Positions 8,412-16,350 of a stretch of 33,779 bases of DNA are shown piece after piece; position 1 is the first letter of the stretch; every line of letters starts with the position of its first letter. Source of the DNA: an uncultured Pelagibacteraceae bacterium (GTDB lineage Bacteria > Pseudomonadota > Alphaproteobacteria > Pelagibacterales > Pelagibacteraceae); contig CACFQM010000010.1 of the NCBI GenBank assembly GCA_902568425.1, positions 1 to 33,779 of the forward strand, read 5' to 3'. The position numbers were made by a program, and so were the translations under genes. The notes under the pieces are model-generated. The model had not been told where the DNA came from and did not search any database. It saw only the letters and a list, made by a program, of their open reading frames with translations.

Positions 8412-9086
8412 ATGCTTACAAAAAAACAAAAAAACTTATTACTTTTTATTAATAAGAAAATCAGGTCGACTGGAGTTTCTCCTTCATATGAGGAGATGAA
8501 AAACTCACTCAACCTTAAGTCGAAATCAGGAATTCATCGACTTATATCAGCCCTAGAGGAAAGAGGATTTATAAAAAGATTAGCACATAAAGCTCGTGCT
8601 CTTGAGGTTGTTAAGCTTCCCGAAAACGCTAGCGCCCACGATTTATTCAACAGCTTTACTCCAAGCGTAATTAAAGGTGGCTTAGATAAAAACTCAGCAA
8701 AATCTAGTAAGATCTCAGTGTTAGGTTCAATTGCTGCAGGTACACCGATTGAAGCCATACAACAAGAAGTTGATAAAGTAAATTTACCAGCTGACTTCAA
8801 TAAAAATGATGATCACTTTGGATTGAAAGTTAAAGGTGACTCTATGATTGAAGCAGGTATTAACGATGGAGATACAGTCATTATTAAAAAAAGCTCAAAC
8901 GCAGATAACGGACAAATTGCGGTTGTTTTGATTGATAATGAAGAAGCTACATTAAAAAGAATTAGAAAAAAAGGTAATACAATTGCATTGGAAAGTGCCA
9001 ACAAAAAATATGGTACAAAGATATACGCAGCAAAAAGAATTAAGATTCAAGGAAAATTGGTTTCTTTGTATAGAAACTTCAATTAA
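8412..9086 (+). CDS. lexA: LexA repressor, self-cleaving SOS regulator
   Basis: LexA represses DNA-damage genes and is inactivated by RecA-stimulated self-cleavage. From the ATG at 8412 the product is 224 residues. An N-terminal winged-helix domain begins [13 protein letters not shown], typical of alphaproteobacterial LexA, with [23 protein letters not shown] as the helix-turn-helix. The cleavage site is Ala109-Gly110 (SIAAGTP), the nucleophile Ser144 (GDSM) and the general base Lys182 (ATLKR), so the peptidase is complete. Its own SOS box is at 8375-8389 and a second LexA target, umuDC, lies just beyond gltX. Co-transcription with trpC is possible, but the separate operator implies its own promoter. 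Confidence 0.97.
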   Translation: MLTKKQKNLLLFINKKIRSTGVSPSYEEMKNSLNLKSKSGIHRLISALEERGFIKRLAHKARALEVVKLPENASAHDLFNSFTPSVIKGGLDKNSAKSSKISVLGSIAAGTPIEAIQQEVDKVNLPADFNKNDDHFGLKVKGDSMIEAGINDGDTVIIKKSSNADNGQIAVVLIDNEEATLKRIRKKGNTIALESANKKYGTKIYAAKRIKIQGKLVSLYRNFN

Positions 9087-9105
9087 AATAGTTTAATTTC
9101 AATTA

Positions 9106-10497
9106 ATGGCTTTTATTTGTAGGTTTGCACCCTCACCCACAGGACCTTTACACATTGGTGGTGTTAGAACAGCTTTATTTAATTGGTTGTTGGCAAAGAA
9201 AAATAAAGGGAAATTTTATCTAAGAATAGAAGATACAGATAAAGAAAGATCTAAAGATGAGTTTAAAAAACAAATAATTGAATCTTTGTCATGGGTTGGA
9301 ATAAAACATGACGATAAAGAATTTATTCAATCAAAAAATATTAATAAACATAAAGAAATTGCTGAGGAACTATTAAAAAAAGGTTTTGCTTATAAATGTT
9401 ATTGTTCTGAGGAAGAAATTAAAGAACAAAAAGCAAAATGTAAAAAGCAGGGCATCCCATATGTTTATAATAGGAAATGGAGGGACCATAAAGATCTTAA
9501 AATACCCAAAGATATAAAACCAGTTATTAGGTTTAAAAGTAAAACTTCAGGAAACACTATAATTAAAGATTTGGTTCAAGGTGATATTAATGTTTCAAAT
9601 TCGATTATTGAGGATTTTGTTATATTAAGACAAGACGGATCTCCGACATATCAGTTATCCGCAACAGTTGATGATCATTCAATGAAAATTTCTCATGTTA
9701 TTAGAGGAGATGATCATAAGATTAATACGTTTAAACAAAAACAGATTTATGAAGCGATGAAATGGGATATTCCTCAATTTGCACACATACCTTTAATTCA
9801 CAGTGAAAAAGGATCTAAGCTTTCAAAAAGGGATAAATCCTCAACTATTGATGATTACGTCAAAATTGGAGTTTTACCTGATGCACTTAGAAATTACTTA
9901 CTACGATTAGGTTGGGCATATAAAGATAAAGAAATTTTTTCTTTAGATGAAAGCATAAAGCTTTTTGACTTGAATGGAGTGGGAAAATCCCCTTCAAAAC
10001 TTGATATGTCTAGAATACTATCTTTAAACGAGCATTATATTAAAAACATGGATGAAAAAATCCTTTTTGGTTTTTTAAAAAAATATGCACAAAATTATAA
10101 AAAATCCATTAGTTCATCTAAAGAGGAAACAATTATAAAATCTTTAAACTTTTTAAAAAATAAGGCAAAAACCCTTGATGATATCTACCAGAATTCACAA
10201 TATATATTAAATGAGGATATTAAGATCGCAGCAGAAGATATTAAGCTTATAGATGCAAATTCAAAAAAAATTATAGATGAGTTTCTCGGTGAGTTCAAAA
10301 ATATGAGTTCTCCCAATAAAGAAGATCTTGAAAAATTAGTTAATAGCTTAATTAACAAACACAAAACCAATTTCAAAGGAATTGGTCAGCCACTTAGAAT
10401 TGCTCTTGTAGGTTCTAGATTTGGTCCTGGTATTTATAATGTCATCCTTTCTCTTACAAAAGATGAAGTAGTAAAAAGAATTTCAAAAATTAATTAA
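9106..10497 (+). CDS. gltX: Glutamyl-tRNA synthetase
   Basis: Class I aminoacyl-tRNA synthetase that charges tRNA-Glu, and in many alphaproteobacteria also tRNA-Gln for later amidation by GatCAB. The 463 residues contain the HIGH-type motif FAPSPTGPLHIGG at the N-terminus and the KMSKS-type motif GSKLSKRDKS near 238-245. Between them are YLRIEDTDKERS and the YKCYCSEEEI segment. Alphaproteobacteria often carry two paralogues; whether this one charges tRNA-Glu, tRNA-Gln or both cannot be told here. It lies 19 bases after lexA without a visible promoter, so it may be co-transcribed and hence mildly SOS-responsive (inference). The comEC gene often found near lexA and gltX in this class is absent. 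Confidence 0.95.
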   Translation: MAFICRFAPSPTGPLHIGGVRTALFNWLLAKKNKGKFYLRIEDTDKERSKDEFKKQIIESLSWVGIKHDDKEFIQSKNINKHKEIAEELLKKGFAYKCYCSEEEIKEQKAKCKKQGIPYVYNRKWRDHKDLKIPKDIKPVIRFKSKTSGNTIIKDLVQGDINVSNSIIEDFVILRQDGSPTYQLSATVDDHSMKISHVIRGDDHKINTFKQKQIYEAMKWDIPQFAHIPLIHSEKGSKLSKRDKSSTIDDYVKIGVLPDALRNYLLRLGWAYKDKEIFSLDESIKLFDLNGVGKSPSKLDMSRILSLNEHYIKNMDEKILFGFLKKYAQNYKKSISSSKEETIIKSLNFLKNKAKTLDDIYQNSQYILNEDIKIAAEDIKLIDANSKKIIDEFLGEFKNMSSPNKEDLEKLVNSLINKHKTNFKGIGQPLRIALVGSRFGPGIYNVILSLTKDEVVKRISKIN

Positions 10498-10517
10498 ATT
10501 CTTTTCATTAATTAAAC

Positions 10518-10546
10518 TTGACGATCCTTAATCTTACCTTTATAAA
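10518..10546 (+). promoter_or_regulatory. Near-consensus sigma-70-type promoter of umuDC
   Basis: TTGACG at 10518-10523 and TATAAA at 10541-10546 are separated by 17 bases, the ideal spacing. The transcript would start near 10553, inside the SOS box, leaving a leader of about 15 bases before the umuD ATG. This is the clearest promoter in the window. Confidence 0.8.
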
Positions 10547-10548
10547 AA

Positions 10549-10563
10549 GAACAAATCAAGAAC
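10549..10563 (+). promoter_or_regulatory. LexA operator (SOS box) of umuDC
   Basis: GAAC at 10549-10552 and GAAC at 10560-10563 are seven bases apart, the same operator geometry as upstream of lexA. It begins two bases after the -10 hexamer and spans the expected transcription start, so bound LexA would block initiation. It ends four bases before the umuD start codon. Confidence 0.88.
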
Positions 10564-10567
10564 ATTT

Positions 10568-10951
10568 ATGAAGCTTAAATTACCTTTTTATATTCACAAA
10601 GTTGGCGCTGGTTTCCCCTCGCCTGCAACAGATTATATCGAAGACGATGTAGATTTAAACACACATCTAATAAAAAATGCGCCAGCAACATTCATAATAA
10701 GAGTGCAAGGTAAGTCTATGACTAATGTCGGTATCTATGATGGAGATTTGTTAATTGTTGATAGAAGTATTAATCCAAAAAATTCGTCAACAGTGATAGC
10801 AAATGTAAATGAAGAGCTAGTGGTAAAAACTTTCATAAAAGGAAAAAATAATAATTATTTAGCTTCTGGTCCTAATAAAATCGAATTAAGTGAAAATCCT
10901 AACGTAATAATTTGGGGAGTAGTTACTTATGTCATCCATAAATTACAATAA
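10568..10951 (+). CDS. umuD: UmuD, self-cleaving subunit of DNA polymerase V
   Basis: UmuD is cleaved with RecA's help to UmuD', which joins UmuC to form the translesion polymerase Pol V. The 127 residues keep the LexA-like peptidase fold: cleavage site Ala14-Gly15 in VGAGFPSPA (E. coli has Cys-Gly here), nucleophile Ser50 in VQGKSM and base Lys87 in VVKTF. The N-terminal arm is about ten residues shorter than in E. coli. There is no DNA-binding domain, which separates it from LexA. It sits directly behind a promoter and SOS box, and overlaps umuC by 23 bases. Base composition is like its neighbours, giving no sign of recent transfer. Confidence 0.94.
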   Translation: MKLKLPFYIHKVGAGFPSPATDYIEDDVDLNTHLIKNAPATFIIRVQGKSMTNVGIYDGDLLIVDRSINPKNSSTVIANVNEELVVKTFIKGKNNNYLASGPNKIELSENPNVIIWGVVTYVIHKLQ

Positions 10952-12209
10952 AAAGAAAATTGCTCTTGTAGACTGTAATTCCTTTTACGTCTCTTGCGAA
11001 AGATTATTTAATCCAAAAATACAAAATAAACCTGTTGTAGTTTTATCAAATAATGATGGATGTGTAATTTCAAGATCTAATGAAGCAAAAGCTTTAGGGA
11101 TAAGAATGGGAGAACCATATTTTAAAGTAAAAGAATTAATCAAAAGAAATAATGTTCATATTTTTTCTTCGAATTATGCATTATATGGTGATCTATCAAG
11201 GCGAGTAATGAAAGTTTTAAAAACCTTTTCAACTAATGTTGAAATTTATTCTATTGATGAAGCATTTATAGATCTATCTTTTTTAAAAGAAGAAGATGTC
11301 GAGAATTACGGAAAAGAGATAAGAAAAAAAGTTTTAAAATGGACTGGAATACCAACGAGCGTTGGGATTTCAACAACAAAGACGCTTAGTAAAGTAGCAA
11401 ACCATATTGCTAAAAAGGAAAGAACTGGTGTTATGTACTTAAACAAAAATATTGATGAAAGATTAAAAAAATTTCCTATTCAAGATGTTTGGGGTGTGGG
11501 CAGACAATTGTCGAAGCTATATATAAAAAATGGTATAGAAAATGCTTATCAATTAAAATCTGTTTCAAATACCTGGGTAAAAAAAAGCACAAATGTGCTT
11601 GGGTCAAGAACAGCAATGGAATTACGAGGTGTAACTTGTATTGGATTAGAACTTCATGAAGAGAAAAGAAAAAATTGTTGTGTATCAAGATCTTTTGGGG
11701 AAAGAATAACGGACTTACAAAAATTAGAAGAAGCTGTATCAACTTACTGCTTAAACGCTGCTGAAAAAATAAGAGGTGATAATCAAATATGTAGAGGGTT
11801 AACGGTATTTATTAGGACTAGTCCTTTTAATAAAAATAGAAAATATTACTCAAATTCACAAACTATTGAACTGCCTATTGCTACAAACAATAGTATTGAA
11901 CTTGTTAAATACGCAAGAAAGATTTTAAAAGGCATGTATAAGCCTGGATATCATTATCAAAAAGCTGGGATTATTTTATCAAAACTAAAAGATGCAGATA
12001 AAAATGAAGTAAATCTATTAACACCACTTATAGATGATAGATCAAAAACATTAATGAAGGCTATTGATCATACAAATAATAAATATGGTAGACATGCAAT
12101 AACAATAGCTAGTGCAGGAATACACAAAGGCTGGAAAATGAGAAGAGAACATTCATCAAAAATAGATACAGCATCCTTTAATTTTTTACCTAAAGTAAGT
12201 GCGTCATAA
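10929..12209 (+). CDS. umuC: UmuC, Y-family catalytic subunit of DNA polymerase V
   Basis: UmuC is the error-prone translesion polymerase acting with UmuD'. The 426 residues show Asp15 in [13 protein letters not shown] and the catalytic Asp110-Glu111 in YSIDEAFID, the metal ligands of Y-family polymerases. They also show the fingers motif [20 protein letters not shown] and a helix-hairpin-helix around [12 protein letters not shown]. The C-terminal DUF4113-like tail (WKMRREHSS near the end) distinguishes UmuC from DinB. VNLLTPL near residue 363 may correspond to the clamp-binding motif but is weak. The only upstream methionine that includes the first Asp is the ATG at 10929, inside umuD, so the 23-base overlap is probably real and implies coupled translation. 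Confidence 0.95.
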   Translation: MSSINYNKKKIALVDCNSFYVSCERLFNPKIQNKPVVVLSNNDGCVISRSNEAKALGIRMGEPYFKVKELIKRNNVHIFSSNYALYGDLSRRVMKVLKTFSTNVEIYSIDEAFIDLSFLKEEDVENYGKEIRKKVLKWTGIPTSVGISTTKTLSKVANHIAKKERTGVMYLNKNIDERLKKFPIQDVWGVGRQLSKLYIKNGIENAYQLKSVSNTWVKKSTNVLGSRTAMELRGVTCIGLELHEEKRKNCCVSRSFGERITDLQKLEEAVSTYCLNAAEKIRGDNQICRGLTVFIRTSPFNKNRKYYSNSQTIELPIATNNSIELVKYARKILKGMYKPGYHYQKAGIILSKLKDADKNEVNLLTPLIDDRSKTLMKAIDHTNNKYGRHAITIASAGIHKGWKMRREHSSKIDTASFNFLPKVSAS

Positions 12210-12225
12210 ATATAATAAATCTTGG

Positions 12226-12255
12226 TTGAAAAAAGGGTAAGAGATTGATTATAAA
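12226..12255 (+). promoter_or_regulatory. Probable promoter of the ATP-grasp gene, possibly giving a leaderless mRNA
   Basis: TTGAAA (12226-12231) and TATAAA (12250-12255) are spaced by 18 bases. The expected start, six to eight bases past the -10, coincides with the ATG at 12261. No Shine-Dalgarno sequence lies in the last 15 bases, so translation may be leaderless. The promoter hexamers are visible; the start site is inferred. Confidence 0.6.
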
Positions 12256-12260
12256 AACCC

Positions 12261-13181
12261 ATGGATAAAAACATCTATGTGATACATGAAAACGATGAAT
12301 GGCTTGTTCCATTAAGGGAAAGTTTTAAAAAGATTAAAGCTCCATTTAAAGAGTGGCACATGGACAAAGAAAGCTTCGACTTTAAAAAATCTCCACCTAA
12401 TGGAATTTTTTATAACAGAATGAGTGCAAGTGCACATTCACGAGGCCACAGATATGCGCCGGAAAATACAAAAGACGTACTTAGTTGGTTAGAAAAAGAT
12501 AAAAAAAGAATTGTGAACAATTCAAGAGCTTTAGAACTAGAAATAAGTAAACAAAAACAATATGAGGAATTAAAAAAATTTAATATAAATTTTCCGGAAA
12601 CTTATTATGCTAAAAACAAAAATGAGATCTTAGAAAAATCAAAAAATTTTAAAAAACCATTTATTACAAAACACAATAGAGGTGGGAGAGGTCTAGGAGT
12701 AAAATATTTTAAAAATACAGGTGAACTCGAAAAATATATTAATGGAGATTTTGAGGACTCAATTGATGGAATTACTTTATTACAAGAATATATTGAGTCT
12801 GATCCGAAAATAATTACAAGAGTGGAGTTTGTAAATGGAAAGTTTTTATATGCTGTACAAGTTGATGCTAGTGATGGTTTTGAGCTATGCCCTGCTGATG
12901 CCTGTAATGTCGAAGAAAAGTTTTGTCCAACAAATCCAGATGGAAATAAGTTTATGATAGTAAAAGATTATAAAAATCTAGAACTTAAAAAATATGAAGA
13001 TTTGCTTAAATCAAATGGTATTGAGATAGCAGGAATTGAATATATTAAAGGTAAAGATGGAAAACATTATACTTATGATATCAATACAAACACAAATTAT
13101 AATTCAATTGCAGAGAGAAAGAGTAATTTAAAAGGAATGGATTCTATTGCATCATTTCTTTATAATGAATTAAGAAAGTAA
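12261..13181 (+). CDS. ATP-grasp carboxylate-amine ligase-like protein, substrate unknown
   Basis: A 306-residue protein with the layout of ATP-grasp ligases, which activate a carboxylate with ATP and join it to an amine or thiol. The first 110 residues form a small N-terminal domain beginning NIYVIHENDEWLVPLRESF and containing FYNRMSASAHSRGHRYAPE. The ATP-grasp core includes FITKHNRGGRGLGVKYF (Lys plus glycine-rich loop over ATP), LLQEYIES (hinge), and IEYIKG...YDINTNTNYN (acidic and Asn metal ligands) near the C-terminus. It resembles the RimK/glutathione synthetase-like superfamily, but I cannot assign a substrate. It lies between umuC and the riboswitch-controlled transporter and ends exactly where the riboswitch begins. 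A thiamin-related role is possible by position only. Confidence 0.75.
   Translation: MDKNIYVIHENDEWLVPLRESFKKIKAPFKEWHMDKESFDFKKSPPNGIFYNRMSASAHSRGHRYAPENTKDVLSWLEKDKKRIVNNSRALELEISKQKQYEELKKFNINFPETYYAKNKNEILEKSKNFKKPFITKHNRGGRGLGVKYFKNTGELEKYINGDFEDSIDGITLLQEYIESDPKIITRVEFVNGKFLYAVQVDASDGFELCPADACNVEEKFCPTNPDGNKFMIVKDYKNLELKKYEDLLKSNGIEIAGIEYIKGKDGKHYTYDINTNTNYNSIAERKSNLKGMDSIASFLYNELRK
13161..13166 (+). promoter_or_regulatory. Possible -10 element for the riboswitch-thiV transcript
   Basis: A perfect TATAAT lies in the last codons of the ATP-grasp gene. A transcript would begin near 13173, about eight bases before the first riboswitch helix. The -35 position (TGGATT, 13138-13143) is a poor match. 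If real, thiV has its own promoter in addition to read-through from 12226-12255. Confidence 0.4.
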
Positions 13182-13250
13182 TTTAAGGGGTGTCTATCAA
13201 GACTGAGATTATACCCTAGAACCTGACCGGTAATTCAGTGAGGGATAAAT
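13181..13250 (+). promoter_or_regulatory. TPP riboswitch (THI element) controlling thiV
   Basis: The conserved THI-box blocks are present in order: GGGGT (13187-13191), CTGAGA (13203-13208), ACCC then AACCTGA (13213-13226), TAAT (13231-13234) and AGGGA (13241-13245). Pairings I can trace are P2 GGGU/ACCC (13188-13191 with 13213-13216), P3 GUC/GAC (13192-13194 with 13201-13203), P4 CCU/AGG (13222-13224 with 13241-13243) and P1 AUUUA/UAAAU (13181-13185 with 13246-13250). P1 uses the last base of the upstream stop codon and the first two bases of the thiV ATG. GAGGG (13240-13244) is both the riboswitch 3' block and the Shine-Dalgarno. There is no room for a terminator, so control should be translational: bound TPP hides the start. 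Confidence 0.95.
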
Positions 13251-14676
13251 GGAAAAAACATTTTTTTTACAGCAAAGTTCAGCATTAACAATATTAATTT
13301 TATCAAGCTTCCTATTTGCATTTATCGGAATTTTTTACTCAAGAAAATATAGAGGATCATCTAACTATTTAACAGCAGGGCGAAAAATTGGAACTTTGTC
13401 ATTAACAACAAGTCTTGTAGCTTCAGCGTTAGGTGCGTGGATTTTATTCGGGCCTGCATCTGCAGCGACTTGGGGAGGCATAGGAGCTGTAATAGGTTAC
13501 GCATTAGGAACAGCCTTTCCAATGATTGCATTAATTTTTCTTGGAAAAAAAATACGAAAAGCCTTCCCTAAAGGTATTACTTTTACCCAATATATTTTTT
13601 ATAAAATTGGTAAAAAACTATTTAAATTTATAATTGTTCTAAGTATTTTTTATATGTTTATCTTTTTATGTGCTGAGATTACAGCCGTAGCAATATTAAT
13701 AAATTATATTTCTAGCACACCTTTGTGGTTATCAGCCTCTTTAGTAATTATATCAACATTAATTTATACTCTCTACGGAGGTTTAAGAGCTTCTATTATA
13801 ACAGATAATCTTCAGTTTTTTATAGTAGTAGCTTTATTGCTTATTTGTTTATTTAATATTTTAAGTTCAGACTTGATAGCTTCGAAAGAATTATCCAGTA
13901 GTTCTTTGAATTTATTAAGTGGTAATTATATCCCAAATTATACTTCTGGAATAACTTTTTTTATAGCCGTAGCGGCAACTAATCTTTTCCATCAAGGAAA
14001 TTGGCAAAGAGTTTTTGCAGCAAAAGATTATAATGTTTTAAAAAGAAGTCTTAAATTTTCATTTATTATAATTATACCAACAGTTTTTATTATGGGTATA
14101 ACTGGAATATTTGCGATTTCTCTAGATAATAAAATTAATCCAGACCTTGCTTTTTTTTCTTTATTACTAAAAGAAAACTCAGAAATTATTGCAGTAGCAG
14201 TGATTATTTTGGCAATATCGCTCACAATAAGTACACTTGATACATTAATAAATGGTATCTCAAGTTTAATAATTGTTGATGGAAAAAAGATAAGTAAAAA
14301 TATAAATTCATCAAATTTTATAATAATTATTCTTTCAATTATTGCTCTATTTGTTGCTTCAAAGGGATTTAGTATTTTATATTTATTTTTATTAGCAGAT
14401 CTTTTATGTTGTGCTGCTGTCTTTCCAGTATTTTATTGTTTCTTTAAAAAGAAAATTATTGAATCGGATTTAATATTATCAATTGTTATAGGATTAGTTT
14501 TAGGCTTATTATTTTTTCCAAATACTAGTTTTACAAACAGTATGTTAGTAGGCGGGCTTATAAATAATGAGTTTTTTCCTGTAATAATAAAAAATTACTT
14601 GTTATTTTGGTCTTTCTTGATAGCTACAATAGCTCCTGCAGTTACAGTATTGTTTAAATATAATCCTTCAAAATAG
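13249..14676 (+). CDS. thiV: Sodium/solute symporter of the ThiV type, proposed importer of thiamin pyrimidine precursor (HMP)
   Basis: A 475-residue inner-membrane protein of the sodium:solute symporter (SSS) family with about 13 hydrophobic segments. Family features include the first-helix region LTAGRKIGTLSLTTSLVASA, GAWILFGPASAATWGGIGAV, LYGGLRASIITDNLQ and FHQGNWQRVFAAKDY. SSS proteins use the Na+ gradient to import small solutes. The substrate assignment rests on the TPP riboswitch that ends on its start codon. In SAR11 a transporter in this arrangement has been named ThiV and linked to uptake of the thiamin pyrimidine moiety HMP, which these bacteria need from outside. The 3' end overlaps the convergent lpxB by 23 bases. 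Direct substrate specificity cannot be read from sequence. Confidence 0.88.
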   Translation: MEKTFFLQQSSALTILILSSFLFAFIGIFYSRKYRGSSNYLTAGRKIGTLSLTTSLVASALGAWILFGPASAATWGGIGAVIGYALGTAFPMIALIFLGKKIRKAFPKGITFTQYIFYKIGKKLFKFIIVLSIFYMFIFLCAEITAVAILINYISSTPLWLSASLVIISTLIYTLYGGLRASIITDNLQFFIVVALLLICLFNILSSDLIASKELSSSSLNLLSGNYIPNYTSGITFFIAVAATNLFHQGNWQRVFAAKDYNVLKRSLKFSFIIIIPTVFIMGITGIFAISLDNKINPDLAFFSLLLKENSEIIAVAVIILAISLTISTLDTLINGISSLIIVDGKKISKNINSSNFIIIILSIIALFVASKGFSILYLFLLADLLCCAAVFPVFYCFFKKKIIESDLILSIVIGLVLGLLFFPNTSFTNSMLVGGLINNEFFPVIIKNYLLFWSFLIATIAPAVTVLFKYNPSK

Positions 14677-15781
14677 ACGACGCAATTTCAGATGATTTGT
14701 CTGTTTTAAAATTGCTTATAATAGACTGTGTCTTATTTAATTGATTTTCTAAAGCAGTTTTATCATTCATTAATTTATCAACAGAATTATAAATATCTTT
14801 AGCATTACATTTAGATTGTAATAATTCAGGAATTACTTCTTCTCCTGCTGCAATATTAATAATATTAGCAAATTTTACCTTAACTAGCATTTTAACAATA
14901 AAAAAATTAATTGTTCCCATCTTATAAATAATAATTGAAGGAATTTTTGAATTACAAATCTCTAAAGAAATTGTTCCTGATTTAGCTACAGCAAATACTG
15001 ATGATTTTAATATATGTGATTTAATTTTTTCGTCAGCTATAGCACCACAGTTTTTTAATCCTTCGTCTAAAAGTTGTTTTTGAAGTAACTGAACGTGTTC
15101 TTGAGTAGAATGAAATACAAAAAAAAGATCCTTATATTTCATATTCATTTTTTTTATAAATTCAAATAAAATTGGAGTTAAAATATTTATTTCGGATATC
15201 CTGCTGCCAGGAAATATTGAAAATATCTTTTTATTTTCTTTTATAATTTGACTTATATCAACTTTACTTTTTTCTTCATCTTCCAATAACGGATGACCAA
15301 CAAAAGTTGATTTTATTTGCTCTTTATCAAAATATTTTTTTTCAAATGGAAATAATAATAAAACATGATCAAGAAATAACTTAAGTTGTTTAACCCTGTG
15401 TTCTCTCCATACCCAAACTTGTGGGGCAACAAAATGAATTGTTTTTATATTCGGATCTTTTTTTTTAACTTCTTTAGCTACTCGAAGTGTAAAGTCTGGA
15501 CTATCAACGGAGAAAAGAATGTCTGGCTTAAATTTAAGGATTTCATTAACAGTTTCATTTATTTTTCTCTTAATTTTAAAAAGATTGAGAAAAACTTTAG
15601 TAAATCCTAAATAAGTAATTTCTTTTAAGTCATAAAGTGACTTTATACCAAGACCTTTCAAATACTCACCACCAACACTTAAATATTGAATATCTGATCT
15701 TGTGCTTTTAAATTTAGAAATAACTTTTGAAGCTAATTTATCTCCAGATGGTTCACCAGTTAGAATAAATATTTTTTTCAT
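14654..15781 (-). CDS. lpxB: Lipid-A-disaccharide synthase
   Basis: LpxB joins UDP-2,3-diacylglucosamine to lipid X, making the lipid A disaccharide at the inner membrane. Started at the ATG at 15781 the protein is 375 residues and begins MKKIFILTGEPSGDKLASKV, the standard N-terminus. The frame is open a further 12 codons upstream (to 15817), but that extension lies inside msrA and has no family match. The chosen start gives an ATGA overlap with the msrA stop. GT19 features include FSVDSPDFTLRVAK, HFVAPQVWVWREHRVKQL, FPGSRISEI and AKSGTISLE. It is last in the minus-strand envelope cluster, separated from lpxI by two unrelated genes, and its 3' end runs 23 bases into thiV. Confidence 0.94.
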   Translation of the reverse strand: MKKIFILTGEPSGDKLASKVISKFKSTRSDIQYLSVGGEYLKGLGIKSLYDLKEITYLGFTKVFLNLFKIKRKINETVNEILKFKPDILFSVDSPDFTLRVAKEVKKKDPNIKTIHFVAPQVWVWREHRVKQLKLFLDHVLLLFPFEKKYFDKEQIKSTFVGHPLLEDEEKSKVDISQIIKENKKIFSIFPGSRISEINILTPILFEFIKKMNMKYKDLFFVFHSTQEHVQLLQKQLLDEGLKNCGAIADEKIKSHILKSSVFAVAKSGTISLEICNSKIPSIIIYKMGTINFFIVKMLVKVKFANIINIAAGEEVIPELLQSKCNAKDIYNSVDKLMNDKTALENQLNKTQSIISNFKTDKSSEIASSILKDYI

Positions 15782-16350
15782 CCCCAAATTTTGTTTAACA
15801 CTTCTTCTCTTTGACATCCTTTTTTGTACATCAGATACCTTATGAAATTCTTTTCATAATAATCTTGATGGTATGTCTCTGCCATATAAAATTCCTTGAA
15901 ACTTTTAACGTATGTAACAACATTCCTATTAAACCTTTTTTCAATATTTTTAATTGAAGTCTCTATAATTTTCTTTTGATCATTATTTTCATAAAAAACT
16001 ACTGACTTGTAACTTTCGCCTTTATCACAAAATTGACCGTTAGCATCAAAAGGATCAATATTAATCCAAAAAACTTCTAAAAGTTTTTCAAAGTTCGTAA
16101 TAGTAGAATCGTATGAAATCTCTAATGTTTCATAGTGACCAGTATTATTCTTAACAACATCTTTGTATTTAGGGTTTTTTACATGCCCGCCAGAGTATCC
16201 TGAGATAGTTTCGATAACTCCTTTAACTTTATCAAAGGACTCTTCCATACACCAAAAGCACCCTCCAGCAAAATAAACTTTTTTAATATTTGAAGCATAT
16301 AAATTTGTTGAAAAAATTATGAAGAATAATGTTAAGAATATTTTTTTCAT
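15778..16350 (-). CDS. msrA: Periplasmic peptide-methionine (S)-S-oxide reductase
   Basis: MsrA reduces methionine-S-sulfoxide in oxidised proteins. The 190-residue precursor starts with a signal peptide (MKKIFLTLFFIIFSTNLYAS, cleavage near residue 20) and then has VYFAGGCFWCMEESF, with catalytic Cys31. GHYETLEISYD and AETYHQDYYEKN are further family motifs. Cys179, in the C-terminal KKGCQRE, could be the resolving cysteine. The signal peptide points to periplasmic action, needing a reductant delivered across the membrane. It overlaps the upstream dehydrogenase gene and the downstream lpxB by four bases each, so it is embedded in the operon. No fused MsrB domain is present. Confidence 0.94.
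   Translation of the reverse strand: MKKIFLTLFFIIFSTNLYASNIKKVYFAGGCFWCMEESFDKVKGVIETISGYSGGHVKNPKYKDVVKNNTGHYETLEISYDSTITNFEKLLEVFWINIDPFDANGQFCDKGESYKSVVFYENNDQKKIIETSIKNIEKRFNRNVVTYVKSFKEFYMAETYHQDYYEKNFIRYLMYKKGCQREEVLNKIWG

Noticed and set aside
9078-9106. Direct repeat TTCAATTAA at 9078-9086 and 9098-9106 around the lexA-gltX gap
   Set aside because: Nine-base A/T-rich repeats are expected by chance at this composition, and the first copy is the lexA C-terminus with its stop codon.
10568-12209. umuDC as a recently acquired mobile-element cargo
   Set aside because: Base composition matches its neighbours by eye, no integrase, repeats or attachment site flank it, and its operator matches the resident lexA box.
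15782-15817. Upstream 12-codon extension of lpxB
   Set aside because: It lies within msrA, lacks family similarity, and the ATG at 15781 forms a standard ATGA overlap.
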